The notes: generated from the sequence alone by a model not told the origin. A stretch of DNA of 64,000 bases from an uncultured delta proteobacterium (GCA_903881505.1 CAIRTM010000022.1:52653-116652); one strand, 5' to 3'; shown: positions 9,870 through 21,013, counted from the first letter of the stretch. Translations and numbers: made by a program.

Positions 9870-10535
9870 CTAGGTATGGCGGGTTACGCACGTTTCAAGC
9901 CCCTCGCGGCCGGAGCGGAACTGGTTGACCGGAAAATCCGGGTCAGGGTAGCCGACAGCGATGAACAGGACCGGCAAAGCCTCTTCCGGCAGGTTCAGGG
10001 CTGCCCTGATCGCGTCCGTGTACATCAGGGTAAGGGCGATCGCGCAGGTCCCGAGACCGCGGGCATGGGCTGAGAGCATCAGGTTCTGGGCGGCCATGCC
10101 GATGTCCAGGTAGCGCACAGGCGGCATGTCGGCGTGCATGGTTATCAGCGCAACGGTTGGGGCATCATAAAAGCGGAAGCTGCCGCTTTCAATAAAGGCC
10201 GCGTTGCCGTCGCCCAGTTGGGCAATAAAGGGGCGGATGGCGCGAAACAGCTCCTTCGTGCGCTGGACATACTGCGCAGGGATGGTTTTGCCCTTTGAAG
10301 GGTCATAGCTTCTGCGCTGCTCCTGATGGGCCAGTTTAACAAACTGATTAAGGTGTGCCAGCGACTTTCCTTCAATCACATGGAAATGCCAGGGCTGCTG
10401 GTTTGAAGCCGAGGGCGCCCAGAGGGCATCGGTAAGTATTTCGTCAATTATCGGGGCGGGAACAGCACGCCGGAGAAATCCGCGGCAGGTTCTGCGTTCA
10501 CGCAGGCAGGCAAGCGTGTCCATGGATGAAATCAT
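9870..10535 (-). CDS. Nitroreductase family protein
   Basis: RRTCRGFLRRAVPAPIIDEILTDALWAPSASNQQPWHFHVI. Confidence 0.9.
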   Translation of the reverse strand: MISSMDTLACLRERRTCRGFLRRAVPAPIIDEILTDALWAPSASNQQPWHFHVIEGKSLAHLNQFVKLAHQEQRRSYDPSKGKTIPAQYVQRTKELFRAIRPFIAQLGDGNAAFIESGSFRFYDAPTVALITMHADMPPVRYLDIGMAAQNLMLSAHARGLGTCAIALTLMYTDAIRAALNLPEEALPVLFIAVGYPDPDFPVNQFRSGREGLETCVTRHT

Positions 10536-10541
10536 GCCCTC

Positions 10542-10823
10542 CTACTGGTTCTGTTTTTCCTCTGAAAGGCTTTCAACAAGTTTCGTGTAGCAGTCCTCAA
10601 CCTCCTGCAGGCGTTTTTCGGCGTTGCTGAGAAACATGCCGATCTGACCTATTTCATCCTTGAGCTGCTCAAAGGAGCTGTCCTGCGCCTGTATTTGCCG
10701 GGAAAAATCTTTTATTTTGTTGACCAGCATCTGGGCCGAGGCTGCGAAAAACTGGCATTCTTCGTAGTCGTTTACAATAATCGCGGCAAGTCGCTCGCGT
10801 GCCTGCCTGGTCAGCTCTGCCAT
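10542..10823 (-). CDS. Hypothetical small coiled-coil protein
   Basis: 93 aa, heptad-like C-terminal half; packed 6 bp upstream of the nitroreductase gene. Confidence 0.55.
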   Translation of the reverse strand: MAELTRQARERLAAIIVNDYEECQFFAASAQMLVNKIKDFSRQIQAQDSSFEQLKDEIGQIGMFLSNAEKRLQEVEDCYTKLVESLSEEKQNQ

Positions 10824-11014
10824 GGGGGGCCTTTCGCCGTAGAGTGCCTGGTTGCGTCCCTGTTCTGATACAGGGGGGTACTGAGGAATTGCTTGAAAAA
10901 AACAGGCTTATACAATATAACGATTATACGTGTTCCGCAAGGCTATTTTTCCTCCTGCCGGGGCAGTGCCTGTGCTCTGTATCCAGATGGATTTTATTGT
11001 GAAGGTTGGTTTGT

Positions 11015-12265
11015 ATGGAATGTATCGTTATCAACGGCGGCCGTCCTCTGCAGGGATTGGTTGCCGCCAGCGGCGCCAAAAATTCGGCCCTGGCGGTCAT
11101 GGCCGCAACGCTGCTCTGCAGCGGCGAGCACCGTATCAGCGGTGTTCCTGAGCTGTGTGACATCAGCACCATGAAGCGCCTGCTTGAACATCTGGGCGTG
11201 CGCATCACGGGTTCGGCTGATCTCAGGCTTGACGCCACGCATATTGATATAGTCGATGCGCCCTATGAGCTGGTCAAGACCATGCGCGCGTCCTTTCTGG
11301 TGCTTGGTCCGCTGCTGGCCCGGTTCGGCAACGCGCGCGTTTCACTTCCCGGCGGGTGCGCCATCGGGCTGCGGCCGGTTGATATTCATATCAAGGCTCT
11401 TGAGGCCATGGGCGCCCACATCAGTATCGAGAACGGCTACGTGAACGCTTTTTGTGAGCGCATGCGCGGAGCCCGGATACTGTTCGACATGCCCACGGTT
11501 GGCGGCACGGAGAATATCATGATGGCCGCCTGCCTGGCAGATGGGGTGACCGTGATCGAAAACGCGGCGCGTGAACCCGAGATAATTGATCTGGCCGCAG
11601 CCCTGCGTTCGGCCGGAGCCCTCATAACCGGTGACGGAACCGGCACCATTACGATTGAAGGCGTCCGCCAACTTGCACCGATCGTGCATACGGTGATGCC
11701 TGACCGGATCGAGGCCGGGACCCTTTTGATCGCCGGCGCCATCACAGAGGGGGACGTGACGGTCGAGAACTGTCCCGTTGCCTACATGGGGGCAACGCTT
11801 GAAAAGCTGCGCGACATCGGCTGTATTATTGATGAATCGGAGAACTGCGCACGCATACGTGCTGATAGAGGCCTGAAACCGGTTGAGGTCACTACGAGCC
11901 CCTATCCGGGCTTTCCGACCGACATGCAGGCCCAGCTCATGTCGCTGCTGACCCTGGCCGGGGGCACATCGCTGATCCGCGAGACGATCTTTGAAAATCG
12001 TTTTATCCATGTCGCCGAGCTTGACCGCATGGGCGCCCGTATCCGGGTTGAACGCGACTGTGCGGTTGTTACCGGTGTCGAGCAGCTTGAAGGCGCCCGT
12101 GTCATGGCGTCCGACCTGCGCGCCAGCGCATCCCTGATCCTTGCCGGGCTGGCCGCGCGGGGTACAACCGTTGTTTCGCGCATTTATCATCTTGACCGCG
12201 GCTATGAAGCCCTGGAGGAAAAACTCCGCCGCCTTGGCGCCGATATACGGCGTGAGCAGGAATAA
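11015..12265 (+). CDS. murA: UDP-N-acetylglucosamine 1-carboxyvinyltransferase
   Basis: [34 protein letters not shown]...; ATG at 11015 preferred over the TTG at 11006. Confidence 0.95.
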   Translation: MECIVINGGRPLQGLVAASGAKNSALAVMAATLLCSGEHRISGVPELCDISTMKRLLEHLGVRITGSADLRLDATHIDIVDAPYELVKTMRASFLVLGPLLARFGNARVSLPGGCAIGLRPVDIHIKALEAMGAHISIENGYVNAFCERMRGARILFDMPTVGGTENIMMAACLADGVTVIENAAREPEIIDLAAALRSAGALITGDGTGTITIEGVRQLAPIVHTVMPDRIEAGTLLIAGAITEGDVTVENCPVAYMGATLEKLRDIGCIIDESENCARIRADRGLKPVEVTTSPYPGFPTDMQAQLMSLLTLAGGTSLIRETIFENRFIHVAELDRMGARIRVERDCAVVTGVEQLEGARVMASDLRASASLILAGLAARGTTVVSRIYHLDRGYEALEEKLRRLGADIRREQE

Positions 12266-12301
12266 TAAACGGGCACAGCCCTTTTCGACAGGTACCACAT
12301 C

Positions 12302-13582
12302 ATGCGTATGCTCCGATACACCGACGAACAGTTCGCCGCCGAGTGCAGTGCGCTGCGCGCACGCGCGAGTCTGCCGACGCAGGAATCAGAGCAGGCTGTC
12401 AGGACCATTATTGACGAGGTGCGGTCCGGCGGGGACGCGGCCCTGCGGCGTCTGACCCGGCGCTTTGACGGGCATGAAAATCTCACGGTTGATCCTGCCG
12501 AGATCAGGGCAGCCCGCAAACGGGTGGACGCCGAAGTATGTAAGTCCCTGCAGCTGGCATATGAACGCATTGAGCGCTTCCATCGCCGTCAGAAGATTAA
12601 TTCCTGGATCACCGCTGAAAGCGGCGGCGAAATACTCGGGCAGCTTGTGCGCCCGCTTGAGCGTGTCGGTATCTATGTTCCGGGCGGCAAGGCCCTGTAT
12701 CCGTCATCGGTGCTGATGAACGCGATACCTGCAAAGGTTGCCGGTGTCTCTGAAATTGTCATGGTCAGCCCGGCAGGCTCGGACGGCCTGCATCCGCTGG
12801 TGCTTGCGGCCGCGGACCTGTGCGGCATCAGCAGGATCTTCCAGATCGGCGGCGCCCAGGCCGTTGCAGCCCTTGCCTACGGCACCGAATCGGTGCCGCG
12901 GGTCGACAAAATCACCGGTCCCGGCAACATCTACGTTGCGCTGGCCAAAAAACTTGTCTACGGTGATGTCGACATCGACATGATCGCCGGGCCGAGCGAG
13001 ATTTTGATCATCGCAGACGGCAGCGGAGATCCTGCCTGGGCTGCGGCAGACCTGCTTTCGCAGGCTGAGCATGATGAGATGGCATCCTCAGTCCTGATCA
13101 CACCCGATGAGCAGTTTGCCGCGCGTGTCTTCGATGAGCTGCAGGCCCGGCTGGCGATGCTTCCGCGGCAGACCATCGCCCGCACCTCGATCGACAGGCA
13201 CGGCGCGATCATTATCGTTCCTGATCTCGCTCAGGCGGTGAGCCTGGCCAACGATATGGCGCCGGAACATCTCGAACTGTTCGTTGAGCGCCCCTGGGAT
13301 CTTGTCACGCAGATCAGGCATGCCGGCGCGGTTTTTCTGGGCCATCACACGCCCGAGCCGCTGGGCGATTACCTGGCCGGTCCCAACCATGTGCTGCCGA
13401 CCGCAGGCAGCGCGCGTTTTTACTCGGCGCTGTCGGTGGACGACTTTATCAAGAAGATCAGCCTTCTTTCCTTTACGCCCGCCGCCCTTGATGCGCTCGG
13501 CGGCGATGCCGTCCGCCTTGCCGCCTGCGAGAGCCTGGATGCGCATGCCGGCAGTGTCGCCGTGCGCCTTGACCGGACGTAG
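12302..13582 (+). CDS. hisD: Histidinol dehydrogenase
   Basis: YVPGGKALYPSSVLMNAIPAKVAGV; GPGNIYVALAKKLVYGDVDIDMIAGPSEI; PLGDYLAGPNHVLPT. Confidence 0.97.
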   Translation: MRMLRYTDEQFAAECSALRARASLPTQESEQAVRTIIDEVRSGGDAALRRLTRRFDGHENLTVDPAEIRAARKRVDAEVCKSLQLAYERIERFHRRQKINSWITAESGGEILGQLVRPLERVGIYVPGGKALYPSSVLMNAIPAKVAGVSEIVMVSPAGSDGLHPLVLAAADLCGISRIFQIGGAQAVAALAYGTESVPRVDKITGPGNIYVALAKKLVYGDVDIDMIAGPSEILIIADGSGDPAWAAADLLSQAEHDEMASSVLITPDEQFAARVFDELQARLAMLPRQTIARTSIDRHGAIIIVPDLAQAVSLANDMAPEHLELFVERPWDLVTQIRHAGAVFLGHHTPEPLGDYLAGPNHVLPTAGSARFYSALSVDDFIKKISLLSFTPAALDALGGDAVRLAACESLDAHAGSVAVRLDRT

Positions 13583-13587
13583 CCTCA

Positions 13588-15021
13588 ATGCACTCTCTCA
13601 GCCGCCTGCGGCTGCAGCCGACCGTTCAAACCGTATCGCGGATTGCGCAGGATACGGGCCTGCCGGTGTACCTTGTCGGCGGGGCGGTCCGGGACGGGCT
13701 TCTGGGAAGCGGGCGCGCGCATGATTTTGATTTTGCGCTCTGCGGCGGCTTCGATGAACTGGTCGCGTCGTTTGCCCGCGCGCAGCGGGGAAAAGTAATT
13801 CCCTGGGACATTGACCAGCAGCGCGTCGTGTTCCGCAGGGGCGGCACCCGGCTGACGGCCGATTTTTCGCGCATGCGCAGCCCTGATATCATCGCTGACC
13901 TCGAACAGCGCGATTTCACCGTCAATGCCATGGCCCTTGCGCTGCATGAGCCCGGCAGCGGCCTGATCGATCCGCTCGGCGCGCAGGCCGATCTCGAGGC
14001 CCGGTGCCTGCGCATGTGTTCGGATCAGGCCTTTGAAGCCGACCCCCTGCGCATGCTGCGCGCCTTCAGGTTTGCACGTCAGTTGTCCTGCGACATTGAA
14101 CCCCGTACGCTCGAGAGTATTTACCGCAGCAGCGGCTTGATAACGCGCAGCGCCCGCGAGCGCGTCAAGCGCGAATTGTTCATGATCCTGCATGCGCCGC
14201 AGCTTGAGGAATCGCTTCGCGCTCTGCTTCATGCGGGCCTTCTGGCGCAATTAGTGCCGGGCATTGCGTCGATGAACAGCGTCCGGCAGAGCCCTCCCCA
14301 TGAGCATACCCTGATTGAACACAGCCTGCGAACGGCCGGGCTTCTGGATGAGGCCCTGCAGAGCACCGGCGCATGCTGTGACGGTTTGAGAACGAAGCTT
14401 AACGACTATGTCAACCAGGTCATTGAGGAAGGCGTGACCATGATGTCGCTGCTGTCGTTTGCGTCCCTGCTGCATGATATCGGCAAGCCGGGCTGCGCCG
14501 TTGAGCAGGGCGGCAGAATGCATTTCCACGGGCATGAGCGTTCCGGCGCCCGCATTATCCGCGGCATGGCGCGCGAAGCCGGTTTGGGGCGCAAGGCCCA
14601 GGCAATCCTGGCCGTCCTTGTCGAGCAGCATATGCGCATCCTGCAGATGTCGCTGCTCGAGAGCGTGAGCGAGCGCGCCAAAGCGCGCTTTGTGCGCGAT
14701 TGCGGCCCTGTTGCACCCGGCGTGTGCCTGATCGCCATTGCCGACAGCCTGGCGACCTGCACGACGCCTGAATACCGTCAGTCCAGCCGGCGCATGCGCG
14801 ATATCGCCGCTGAGCTCTGCGCCCGTATTCTCGCATCCGGGCAACTGCTGGAGGAGGAGCCGCTGCTCACGGGCGCTGACGTCATGGCTGTGCTGCAGAC
14901 CGCCCGGGGACCGCATGTCGGCCGTATTCTAAAACAGGCCGCGCAGCTTGAACGCAACGGAACTCTTCATGACAGGGAAGCTGCTTTGGCATGGCTGCGC
15001 ACTCAGAGACTTACCGATTAA
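13588..15021 (+). CDS. CCA tRNA nucleotidyltransferase / poly(A) polymerase family with HD domain
   Basis: VYLVGGAVRDGLLG..HDFDFAL; RDFTVNAMA; HD motif LLHDIGKPG. Confidence 0.9.
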   Translation: MHSLSRLRLQPTVQTVSRIAQDTGLPVYLVGGAVRDGLLGSGRAHDFDFALCGGFDELVASFARAQRGKVIPWDIDQQRVVFRRGGTRLTADFSRMRSPDIIADLEQRDFTVNAMALALHEPGSGLIDPLGAQADLEARCLRMCSDQAFEADPLRMLRAFRFARQLSCDIEPRTLESIYRSSGLITRSARERVKRELFMILHAPQLEESLRALLHAGLLAQLVPGIASMNSVRQSPPHEHTLIEHSLRTAGLLDEALQSTGACCDGLRTKLNDYVNQVIEEGVTMMSLLSFASLLHDIGKPGCAVEQGGRMHFHGHERSGARIIRGMAREAGLGRKAQAILAVLVEQHMRILQMSLLESVSERAKARFVRDCGPVAPGVCLIAIADSLATCTTPEYRQSSRRMRDIAAELCARILASGQLLEEEPLLTGADVMAVLQTARGPHVGRILKQAAQLERNGTLHDREAALAWLRTQRLTD

Positions 15022-16586
15022 AAATAACCGGCCTGCGCCTGGGTGGAACGGACGGGCCGTCAGTGCAGGGAGAGCTTGCGCGTGCGCTGTGCGTTCCATG
15101 CGAGCGCATTCAGTCCGTGTGCATCCTGCGGCGCTCGCTTGACGCGCGCCAGCGCACCCTGGTGTATGAATACAGTCTTGCCGCGGATATCTGCCTTACC
15201 GCAGAGGAATTTGAGCGGATCAGCGCTGACAGCCGGGTCAGCCTGTATTCTGAAGAGCCTTTGCCGCCTGCCGGGCCGGGCCTGAGCCTGCCTGAACGCC
15301 CGGTTGTCGCAGGCTGCGGGCCGGCCGGTTTGTTTGCCGCCCTGGCTCTCGTTGAACGGGGATGTCCGCCGCTGGTGATCGAGCGCGGCGGCCGTATTGC
15401 TGATCGCGTTCGGGCTGTGCAGGCGTTCTGGAAACGCGGCGAGCTCGATACCGAATCAAACGTGGTGTTCGGCGAGGGCGGGGCCGGAACTTTTTCGGAC
15501 GGCAAACTGACCGCCCGCGGCTCCTCGCCCTTCAAACTGCGCGTGCTGGAGGAGCTGGTCGCCTGCGGGGCTGAAAGTGATATTCTTTTTGATACCCGTG
15601 CGCATGTGGGCACCGACCGTTTGCGCCGCGTTATCCCGGCGCTGGTCGAGCGACTGCAGCAGAGGGGCGTAGAGTTCAGGTTCAACACACGCATGGATGA
15701 CGTCGTCATCGAGCAGGGCAGGGTGCGCGCCGTCCGCATCGGCGGCGAGGTGCTTGCGACCGGGATCGTTGTTCTGGCGCTCGGGCACAGCGCGCGCGAC
15801 ACCGTGCGCATGCTTGCGCGCCGGGGCATGCGCATACAGCCCAAGGGCTTTGCCGTCGGGACCCGCATCGAGCATCCGCAGGAGCTGATTGACCTCGCGA
15901 TGCGCCGCAATAAGAGCGCCCGCGGCGCATACGGCCCGGCTGACTATGCCCTGAAGCATCAGGACACGGCATCCGGCAGGGGCGTGTACAGCTTCTGCAT
16001 GTGCCCCGGGGGTCTTGTAATCGGCTGCGCATCACAGCCGGAAACACTGTGCGTCAACGGAATGAGTTTTTCAAACCGCGCCGGGAGCCGGGCCAATGCT
16101 GCCATTGTGGCCACAATTGCGCCTGATGATTTTGAAACAGGCGACCCGCTCAGCGGTATTGCATTCCAGGAACACATAGAGCGCCTGGTCTACGCTGCCG
16201 GGGCCATGCCGTATTATGCGCCGGCGCAGCGTGCCGCTGATTTTATGCGCGGGCGTGCCTCAACCGGGCTGCCATGCGAAGATGTTTCGTATACACCCGG
16301 GATTAGTCCTGTTGATCTTGCCGGGGTGCTGCCGGGCTTTATCATTGAACCTCTGCGCCGGGCGCTGGCAGCGTTTGATAAAAAGATACACGGCTTTATC
16401 GAGCAGGGCATTCTGATAGGGGCAGAAACGCGTACATCATCGCCGGTTCGCATGCTGCGCGATCCGGAAACATTTCAGGCTGAAGGCATTGCCGGCCTTG
16501 TGCCGGTCGGCGAAGGGGCCGGCTATGCAGGCGGGATTGTTTCAAGCGCGGTTGACGGCTTGCGGGCAGGCTGGCGCGCCGGGTGA
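14991..16586 (+). CDS. NAD(P)/FAD-dependent oxidoreductase (uncharacterised FAD-dependent dehydrogenase family)
   Basis: VAGCGPAGLFAALALVERGCPPLVIERG; GEGGAGTFSDGKLT; overlaps the 3' end of the preceding CDS. Confidence 0.85.
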   Translation: MAAHSETYRLKITGLRLGGTDGPSVQGELARALCVPCERIQSVCILRRSLDARQRTLVYEYSLAADICLTAEEFERISADSRVSLYSEEPLPPAGPGLSLPERPVVAGCGPAGLFAALALVERGCPPLVIERGGRIADRVRAVQAFWKRGELDTESNVVFGEGGAGTFSDGKLTARGSSPFKLRVLEELVACGAESDILFDTRAHVGTDRLRRVIPALVERLQQRGVEFRFNTRMDDVVIEQGRVRAVRIGGEVLATGIVVLALGHSARDTVRMLARRGMRIQPKGFAVGTRIEHPQELIDLAMRRNKSARGAYGPADYALKHQDTASGRGVYSFCMCPGGLVIGCASQPETLCVNGMSFSNRAGSRANAAIVATIAPDDFETGDPLSGIAFQEHIERLVYAAGAMPYYAPAQRAADFMRGRASTGLPCEDVSYTPGISPVDLAGVLPGFIIEPLRRALAAFDKKIHGFIEQGILIGAETRTSSPVRMLRDPETFQAEGIAGLVPVGEGAGYAGGIVSSAVDGLRAGWRAG

Positions 16587-16774
16587 CGCCCTTGGCTGCG
16601 GGAATGCGAGCGGTCTGCAACTCGTCGGTATTGATTGCGCATGCTGCGGCACGCTATCCTCTTTTTTGAAGAATGCCCGGCCGGGGGTAATCTAGGTGAA
16701 CCAAAACGCACAATCTTTCGAGAGATTTTTATGAATGCTTCACATCACGCTGAAGGCGTCTCCGGATCACGATT

Positions 16775-17665
16775 TTACATGCCGATTGGTATGAAGGCTG
16801 CCGAGGCAAGGCGGTAGGAAACGGTTACGAACGTTCTATTGGTGCGATCAGCGATGGTTGTTGCAAGCTGGTCCTGCAGGACTATCATTTTGCCGAACAG
16901 GCGTTCAAAGCTGAGGTTTGTCTCTGTGGAGCTGATTTCGTTTGTCAGCAGAAAAACACAGCCATTTTTATTGAGGCGGTGGTTTAATCGCCAGATTAAA
17001 ATTTCTATATTACGGGCGCTGTCGTAGAGCTGTTGCGGTTCAAGCATGTCGTAGAAGTAGAACTGGTTCTTTTTTTTGTAGGATGACCAAATCATGTCGC
17101 GCAGACCAGCCACGAGCGCGAACACCCGGTCGCCCGTATAGTGTTCCTCAAAGCTGAGGAGCATTGCGTCGATGCTGCGCTTGTGGTCCAGCTCGGCGAA
17201 CGCTTCCTGGGGATTTTCGCCAAACAGAGCGGCACGGCGCATTTCAATGGTTGTGTCGGGGACCTTCGAAAGCTCGGACGGGTTGCGGCGATAGAGCTTC
17301 AGAAGCAGTTCTTCCATAAGAACGTTCATTGTGTTGGCGTTATCCTCGGCAACCATGTCGATGGTGGTTTTGAGGAGGCTTGAAAAACGAAGAGGGCGGG
17401 AACTGCAGCCCGCCAGGGAAAAGAAAAGGACGAACGTAAGTGCATACGCGGCAACTGATAGAAAACATGTATGCGCAGCTGCCGGGGATGAAAAAAATGA
17501 CTTTAACCCGGGGAGTGTCTTGTTCCTGTGCCGGTGTGACGTGTGGATATGGTGAACCTGCTGAAACCAGCATGCCGGCAACCGCATTTGAGTCCGGCCG
17601 TAACAGCCCAGACTTCCAGGAACAAGGCTTCGACGGTTTAGCCAGCACCTCTCCGGCATGTTCAA
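16775..17665 (-). CDS. Putative lipoprotein (true start uncertain, probably well downstream of 17665)
   Basis: Hydrophobic stretch and lipobox FVLFFSLAGC (Cys codon near 17407) followed by a coherent helical domain. Confidence 0.6.
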   Translation of the reverse strand: MNMPERCWLNRRSLVPGSLGCYGRTQMRLPACWFQQVHHIHTSHRHRNKTLPGLKSFFSSPAAAHTCFLSVAAYALTFVLFFSLAGCSSRPLRFSSLLKTTIDMVAEDNANTMNVLMEELLLKLYRRNPSELSKVPDTTIEMRRAALFGENPQEAFAELDHKRSIDAMLLSFEEHYTGDRVFALVAGLRDMIWSSYKKKNQFYFYDMLEPQQLYDSARNIEILIWRLNHRLNKNGCVFLLTNEISSTETNLSFERLFGKMIVLQDQLATTIADRTNRTFVTVSYRLASAAFIPIGM

Positions 17666-18414
17666 CGCGGCTCCATCATGTCTGCATGCAGTGACATCGC
17701 CGGGTAATACCCATGGCGCATTGTCATATATGAGTGGTGCGCGACGATACGCTTCAAAAAATTTTTACATAGATTGTCGAACTGTTCGCTCTATAAAAAT
17801 ATCGGCATCCGCAGGCAAATAAAAAATGAAAAAAATATAATGTTTTGATTTCGCCAGTTGGCAGCCGGGGATTTTTAAGAGCGGCTGTTATCGGGGAAGT
17901 GGGAAGTATGTATGTTCTGTGGGCTGCACCTGCTTCATTGTTGCAATCAAAAAGAAACAGGGCGGACGTATAGGGATGCGCCGCCCGGGGCGAAGAAGTG
18001 TCAAAAATAAAACAAATCCGCCACCTTTTCTAGTCGCGAAGCGGAAGTGATGCTTCCAGCAGGTGTGTTGTTTCCGCAGGAAATTATTCTCCGAACCCGC
18101 GCTTCGCTTGGCAGGATAAGGGTTCTGCTTGACAGGGCATGCGACGTCGAAGTAACTATAGCGCATACTGCATGTTTTGACGTGCCGGAGGGGCAGACCG
18201 CATGCGGAGTAGGGGTAGGGGGCGTCCATTAATAAAAACAATTGAAGCGTTTTTCGATAGGTCGGTCTGCTGGAAGTGCTAAAGATCAGAGGACAGGCGG
18301 CACATGTATTTTGAGAAGTAATCCTCTGCTGCTCAGCGCCCCTGCGGGAGAAAAGATTTGGAATGCATACTTCGCGCAGAGACGCAGTTGCGCGGGGATA
18401 GAAGAAATCAAGAA

Positions 18415-19803
18415 ATGGCAAAAAACAACCGCTGGATTTCAGCAACGCTGGGCGTCGGCAGTGTATCAGGCGTTCTCACCCTCCTGTATTTCCTTAATTT
18501 TGATTCGTTGTTTGATTCCATGCAGGGCTTTTATGTAAGCAACGGTGATTTCAGGCAGCAGTTTGTAAATGCCCGGATCATGGGATATCGATGGGTATTA
18601 CTGCTTTTTACAACGGCAGTTTTCGTGTGGTGTTTGAGCATCTGCTTCAGGAAACCGCTCAATGCCGGGTTCCACCGGTTGTATCTGTTCCTTGGAAACC
18701 GCGGGCGGGCCGCTCTGTATGCCGTGACTGTTGTGCTGCTCGCGGCCGGATGCCTCTTTTTTTCACAGCGGGAATGGGTGCGCTACCAGCGCCCCTGCTG
18801 GGATAATTACTGCAGATATGCTGAATTGATGTCTGAAGCGTTTTTCTCAGGCAATCCGGCATCCAAAGACGCCCTGCTTGCATTCATGCAAAGCGATTAT
18901 CATGCAAATTCACCCTTCGTACCGGCCATTGTTTCAGTGATGCACGTTTTTACGGGCGTGAATATCGTGTTCGCCTATCGCGCTGCCTGCGGCATGGCCT
19001 CACTTGCGGCCGTCCTGATCACGTTCTTTTTCCTGGTTCCGCGTTTTGCAATTCAGAAATTCCTGTTGCTGCCCATGCTCGTTTTAATCGGATCAAACAT
19101 GGCGTTTGCACGGTCATCAATTTTTCCGCAGACCGATCCATTCATACTTCTGTGGATAACCGCATTAATGGCATGCGCACTGGGCTGGATTGATAAACCC
19201 CGTTTGGGAAACAGCGCAGGGTGCTGCCTGTTGCTTGTCTCGGGACTGTTCATAAAACTGTCTTTCCTGCCGGCGCTGGTTCTCCTTCCCCTGTGGCGCT
19301 TTCTTCAAACGTGCCTGGCCCAGGGGCGGCTGTTCCCGGACAAACACTCATTCCCCGTGCGTACGCTTATTGTGTGGGCGCTGATATTCATTATCCTGCC
19401 CCTTTTCGCCTTCTGGCTTTTCCAGTATACATACGGCCTGACATCCAATTATAAAAGTGAATTGCGGCACATGGTTACCGAAGATTCACTGTTCGTATTA
19501 CAGGCCGTCAGTTTCCTGAAAGTAGGATTGCCGTTCCTTATGTTGATCGGCATGGGATGGAAAAGACTTCAGCAGCAGGATTATTTACTGCTTTCGTGGG
19601 TTATCGTCTATGTGGCCAGTTTATGGCTTGCAGGTACGTCGGGATATGTGCGGTTCTATCTCTCGCTCCTGCCGCCTCTGGCCTTGCTTGCGGCGCGCGG
19701 ATTGTCTCACATCAGGGAATCGATGGGCCCGTTTCCCATGTGGAGCTATGTTGCTGCGTGGACATGTCTCCATTACGCTACGCTGGCATTGAATGCTGAT
19801 TAG
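18415..19803 (+). CDS. GT-C-type (GT39-like) multi-TM membrane protein
   Basis: Multiple hydrophobic segments; MAKNNRWIS... start favoured over the ORF-track start at 18358. Confidence 0.65.
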   Translation: MAKNNRWISATLGVGSVSGVLTLLYFLNFDSLFDSMQGFYVSNGDFRQQFVNARIMGYRWVLLLFTTAVFVWCLSICFRKPLNAGFHRLYLFLGNRGRAALYAVTVVLLAAGCLFFSQREWVRYQRPCWDNYCRYAELMSEAFFSGNPASKDALLAFMQSDYHANSPFVPAIVSVMHVFTGVNIVFAYRAACGMASLAAVLITFFFLVPRFAIQKFLLLPMLVLIGSNMAFARSSIFPQTDPFILLWITALMACALGWIDKPRLGNSAGCCLLLVSGLFIKLSFLPALVLLPLWRFLQTCLAQGRLFPDKHSFPVRTLIVWALIFIILPLFAFWLFQYTYGLTSNYKSELRHMVTEDSLFVLQAVSFLKVGLPFLMLIGMGWKRLQQQDYLLLSWVIVYVASLWLAGTSGYVRFYLSLLPPLALLAARGLSHIRESMGPFPMWSYVAAWTCLHYATLALNAD

Positions 19804-20101
19804 TGAGATGGTGCAAAGCAGGCCTGGCTTTGAGTGGGAGCCGGGGCTGGGCCACGATTTTTAAGATAACCTTACGATATACCCGAATAAAATTTTTAAA
19901 ATTGCCTGATTGAGGGGGTTGGAGCGCTCTTTTCAGGGCGGAAAAGTACGGTTTAAGCAATATGGGTGCTGTGTCGGTCTGGACGTCCATAGGCAGGTTG
20001 GGCGCCGTGGAAGGGCGGGGGCGGGACGCCCTTAAAGAAGTAGATAACTGCTGCTTCTCGAGGTCTGCAAAATTGAAAGGCCCTGGCCATGTAAGCCCTT
20101 C

Positions 20102-21013
20102 TTAGCCGATCGCGACCATGCGCTCGACCGCCCTGCGCGCTTTTGCGGCGATGTCTGCGGGCACGCGCACTTCGGGCTGCATGCGCTCCAGCGACCACAT
20201 GATTTTTTCCAGCGTTATCTTTTTCATATTGGGGCACAGGGCGTGCCGGCTTGCCGGGTAAAATGTCTTGCCGGGATTGTCCCTGCGCAGGCTGTACATG
20301 ACGCCGTCCTCGGTAGCAATGATGAACTCGGCCGCTGAGCTGTTTTTCGCGCTGTTCAGGATGCCGGTCGTTGAGAGCACTTCATCGGCCAGGTCAAGCA
20401 CCGCTGCCGGGCACTCGGGGTGGGCGAGCACGACTGCCCCGGGGTGTGCGTTCTTTTGCGCCTGCACGTCTTCGGGTAAAATCTTTGCATGCGTCGGGCA
20501 GTAGCCCTGCCAGGTGATAAAGGTGCGCCCGGTTTTGCGGCTGACCCAGTGCGCGAGATATTTGTCCGGTATAAAAATAATCTCCTGATCTCGTGGTAGT
20601 GATTCCACGACCTTGAGCGCATTGGAGGATGTGCAGCAGATGTCGGTTTCGGCCTTGACCTCAGCCGAGGTGTTGACATAGGCCAGCACGAGCGCGCCGG
20701 GGTGCTGCCGCTTGAGCTCTCGCACGTCTTCGGCCGTGATCATGTCAGCCATGGGGCAGCCGGCCTGGGGGTCGGGCAGCAGGATCGTTTTTTCAGGGGC
20801 GAGGATCGAGGCCGACTCGGCCATGAAATGCACGCCGCAGAACACGATGACGTCCGCATCGACTGTGGCCGCGATGCGGCTCAGGCCGAGAGAATCGCCG
20901 GTATGGTCGGCAATGGCCTGCACCTCGTCGCGCTGGTAATTGTGAGCCAGGATAACTGCCCGGCGTTCTTTTTTAAGTGTGTTTATTCTTTCAATGATTG
21001 CCTGGTCGTTCAT
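20102..21013 (-). CDS. nadA: Quinolinate synthase
   Basis: AVILAHNYQRDEVQAIADHTGDSLGLSRIAA; VFCGVHFMAESASILAP; Fe-S cysteines. Confidence 0.97.
   Translation of the reverse strand: MNDQAIIERINTLKKERRAVILAHNYQRDEVQAIADHTGDSLGLSRIAATVDADVIVFCGVHFMAESASILAPEKTILLPDPQAGCPMADMITAEDVRELKRQHPGALVLAYVNTSAEVKAETDICCTSSNALKVVESLPRDQEIIFIPDKYLAHWVSRKTGRTFITWQGYCPTHAKILPEDVQAQKNAHPGAVVLAHPECPAAVLDLADEVLSTTGILNSAKNSSAAEFIIATEDGVMYSLRRDNPGKTFYPASRHALCPNMKKITLEKIMWSLERMQPEVRVPADIAAKARRAVERMVAIG

Noticed and set aside
16635-16817. Small ORF ending MPIGMKAAEARR, opposite the lipoprotein C-terminus FIPIGM
   Set aside because: The matching peptides come from a local quasi-palindrome (catgccgattggtatg); no good RBS and no independent support
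17888-18445. 185-aa minus-strand ORF in the 17.7-18.4 kb gap
   Set aside because: Low-complexity, compositionally odd translation with no domain-like pattern; overlaps the start region of the GT-C gene
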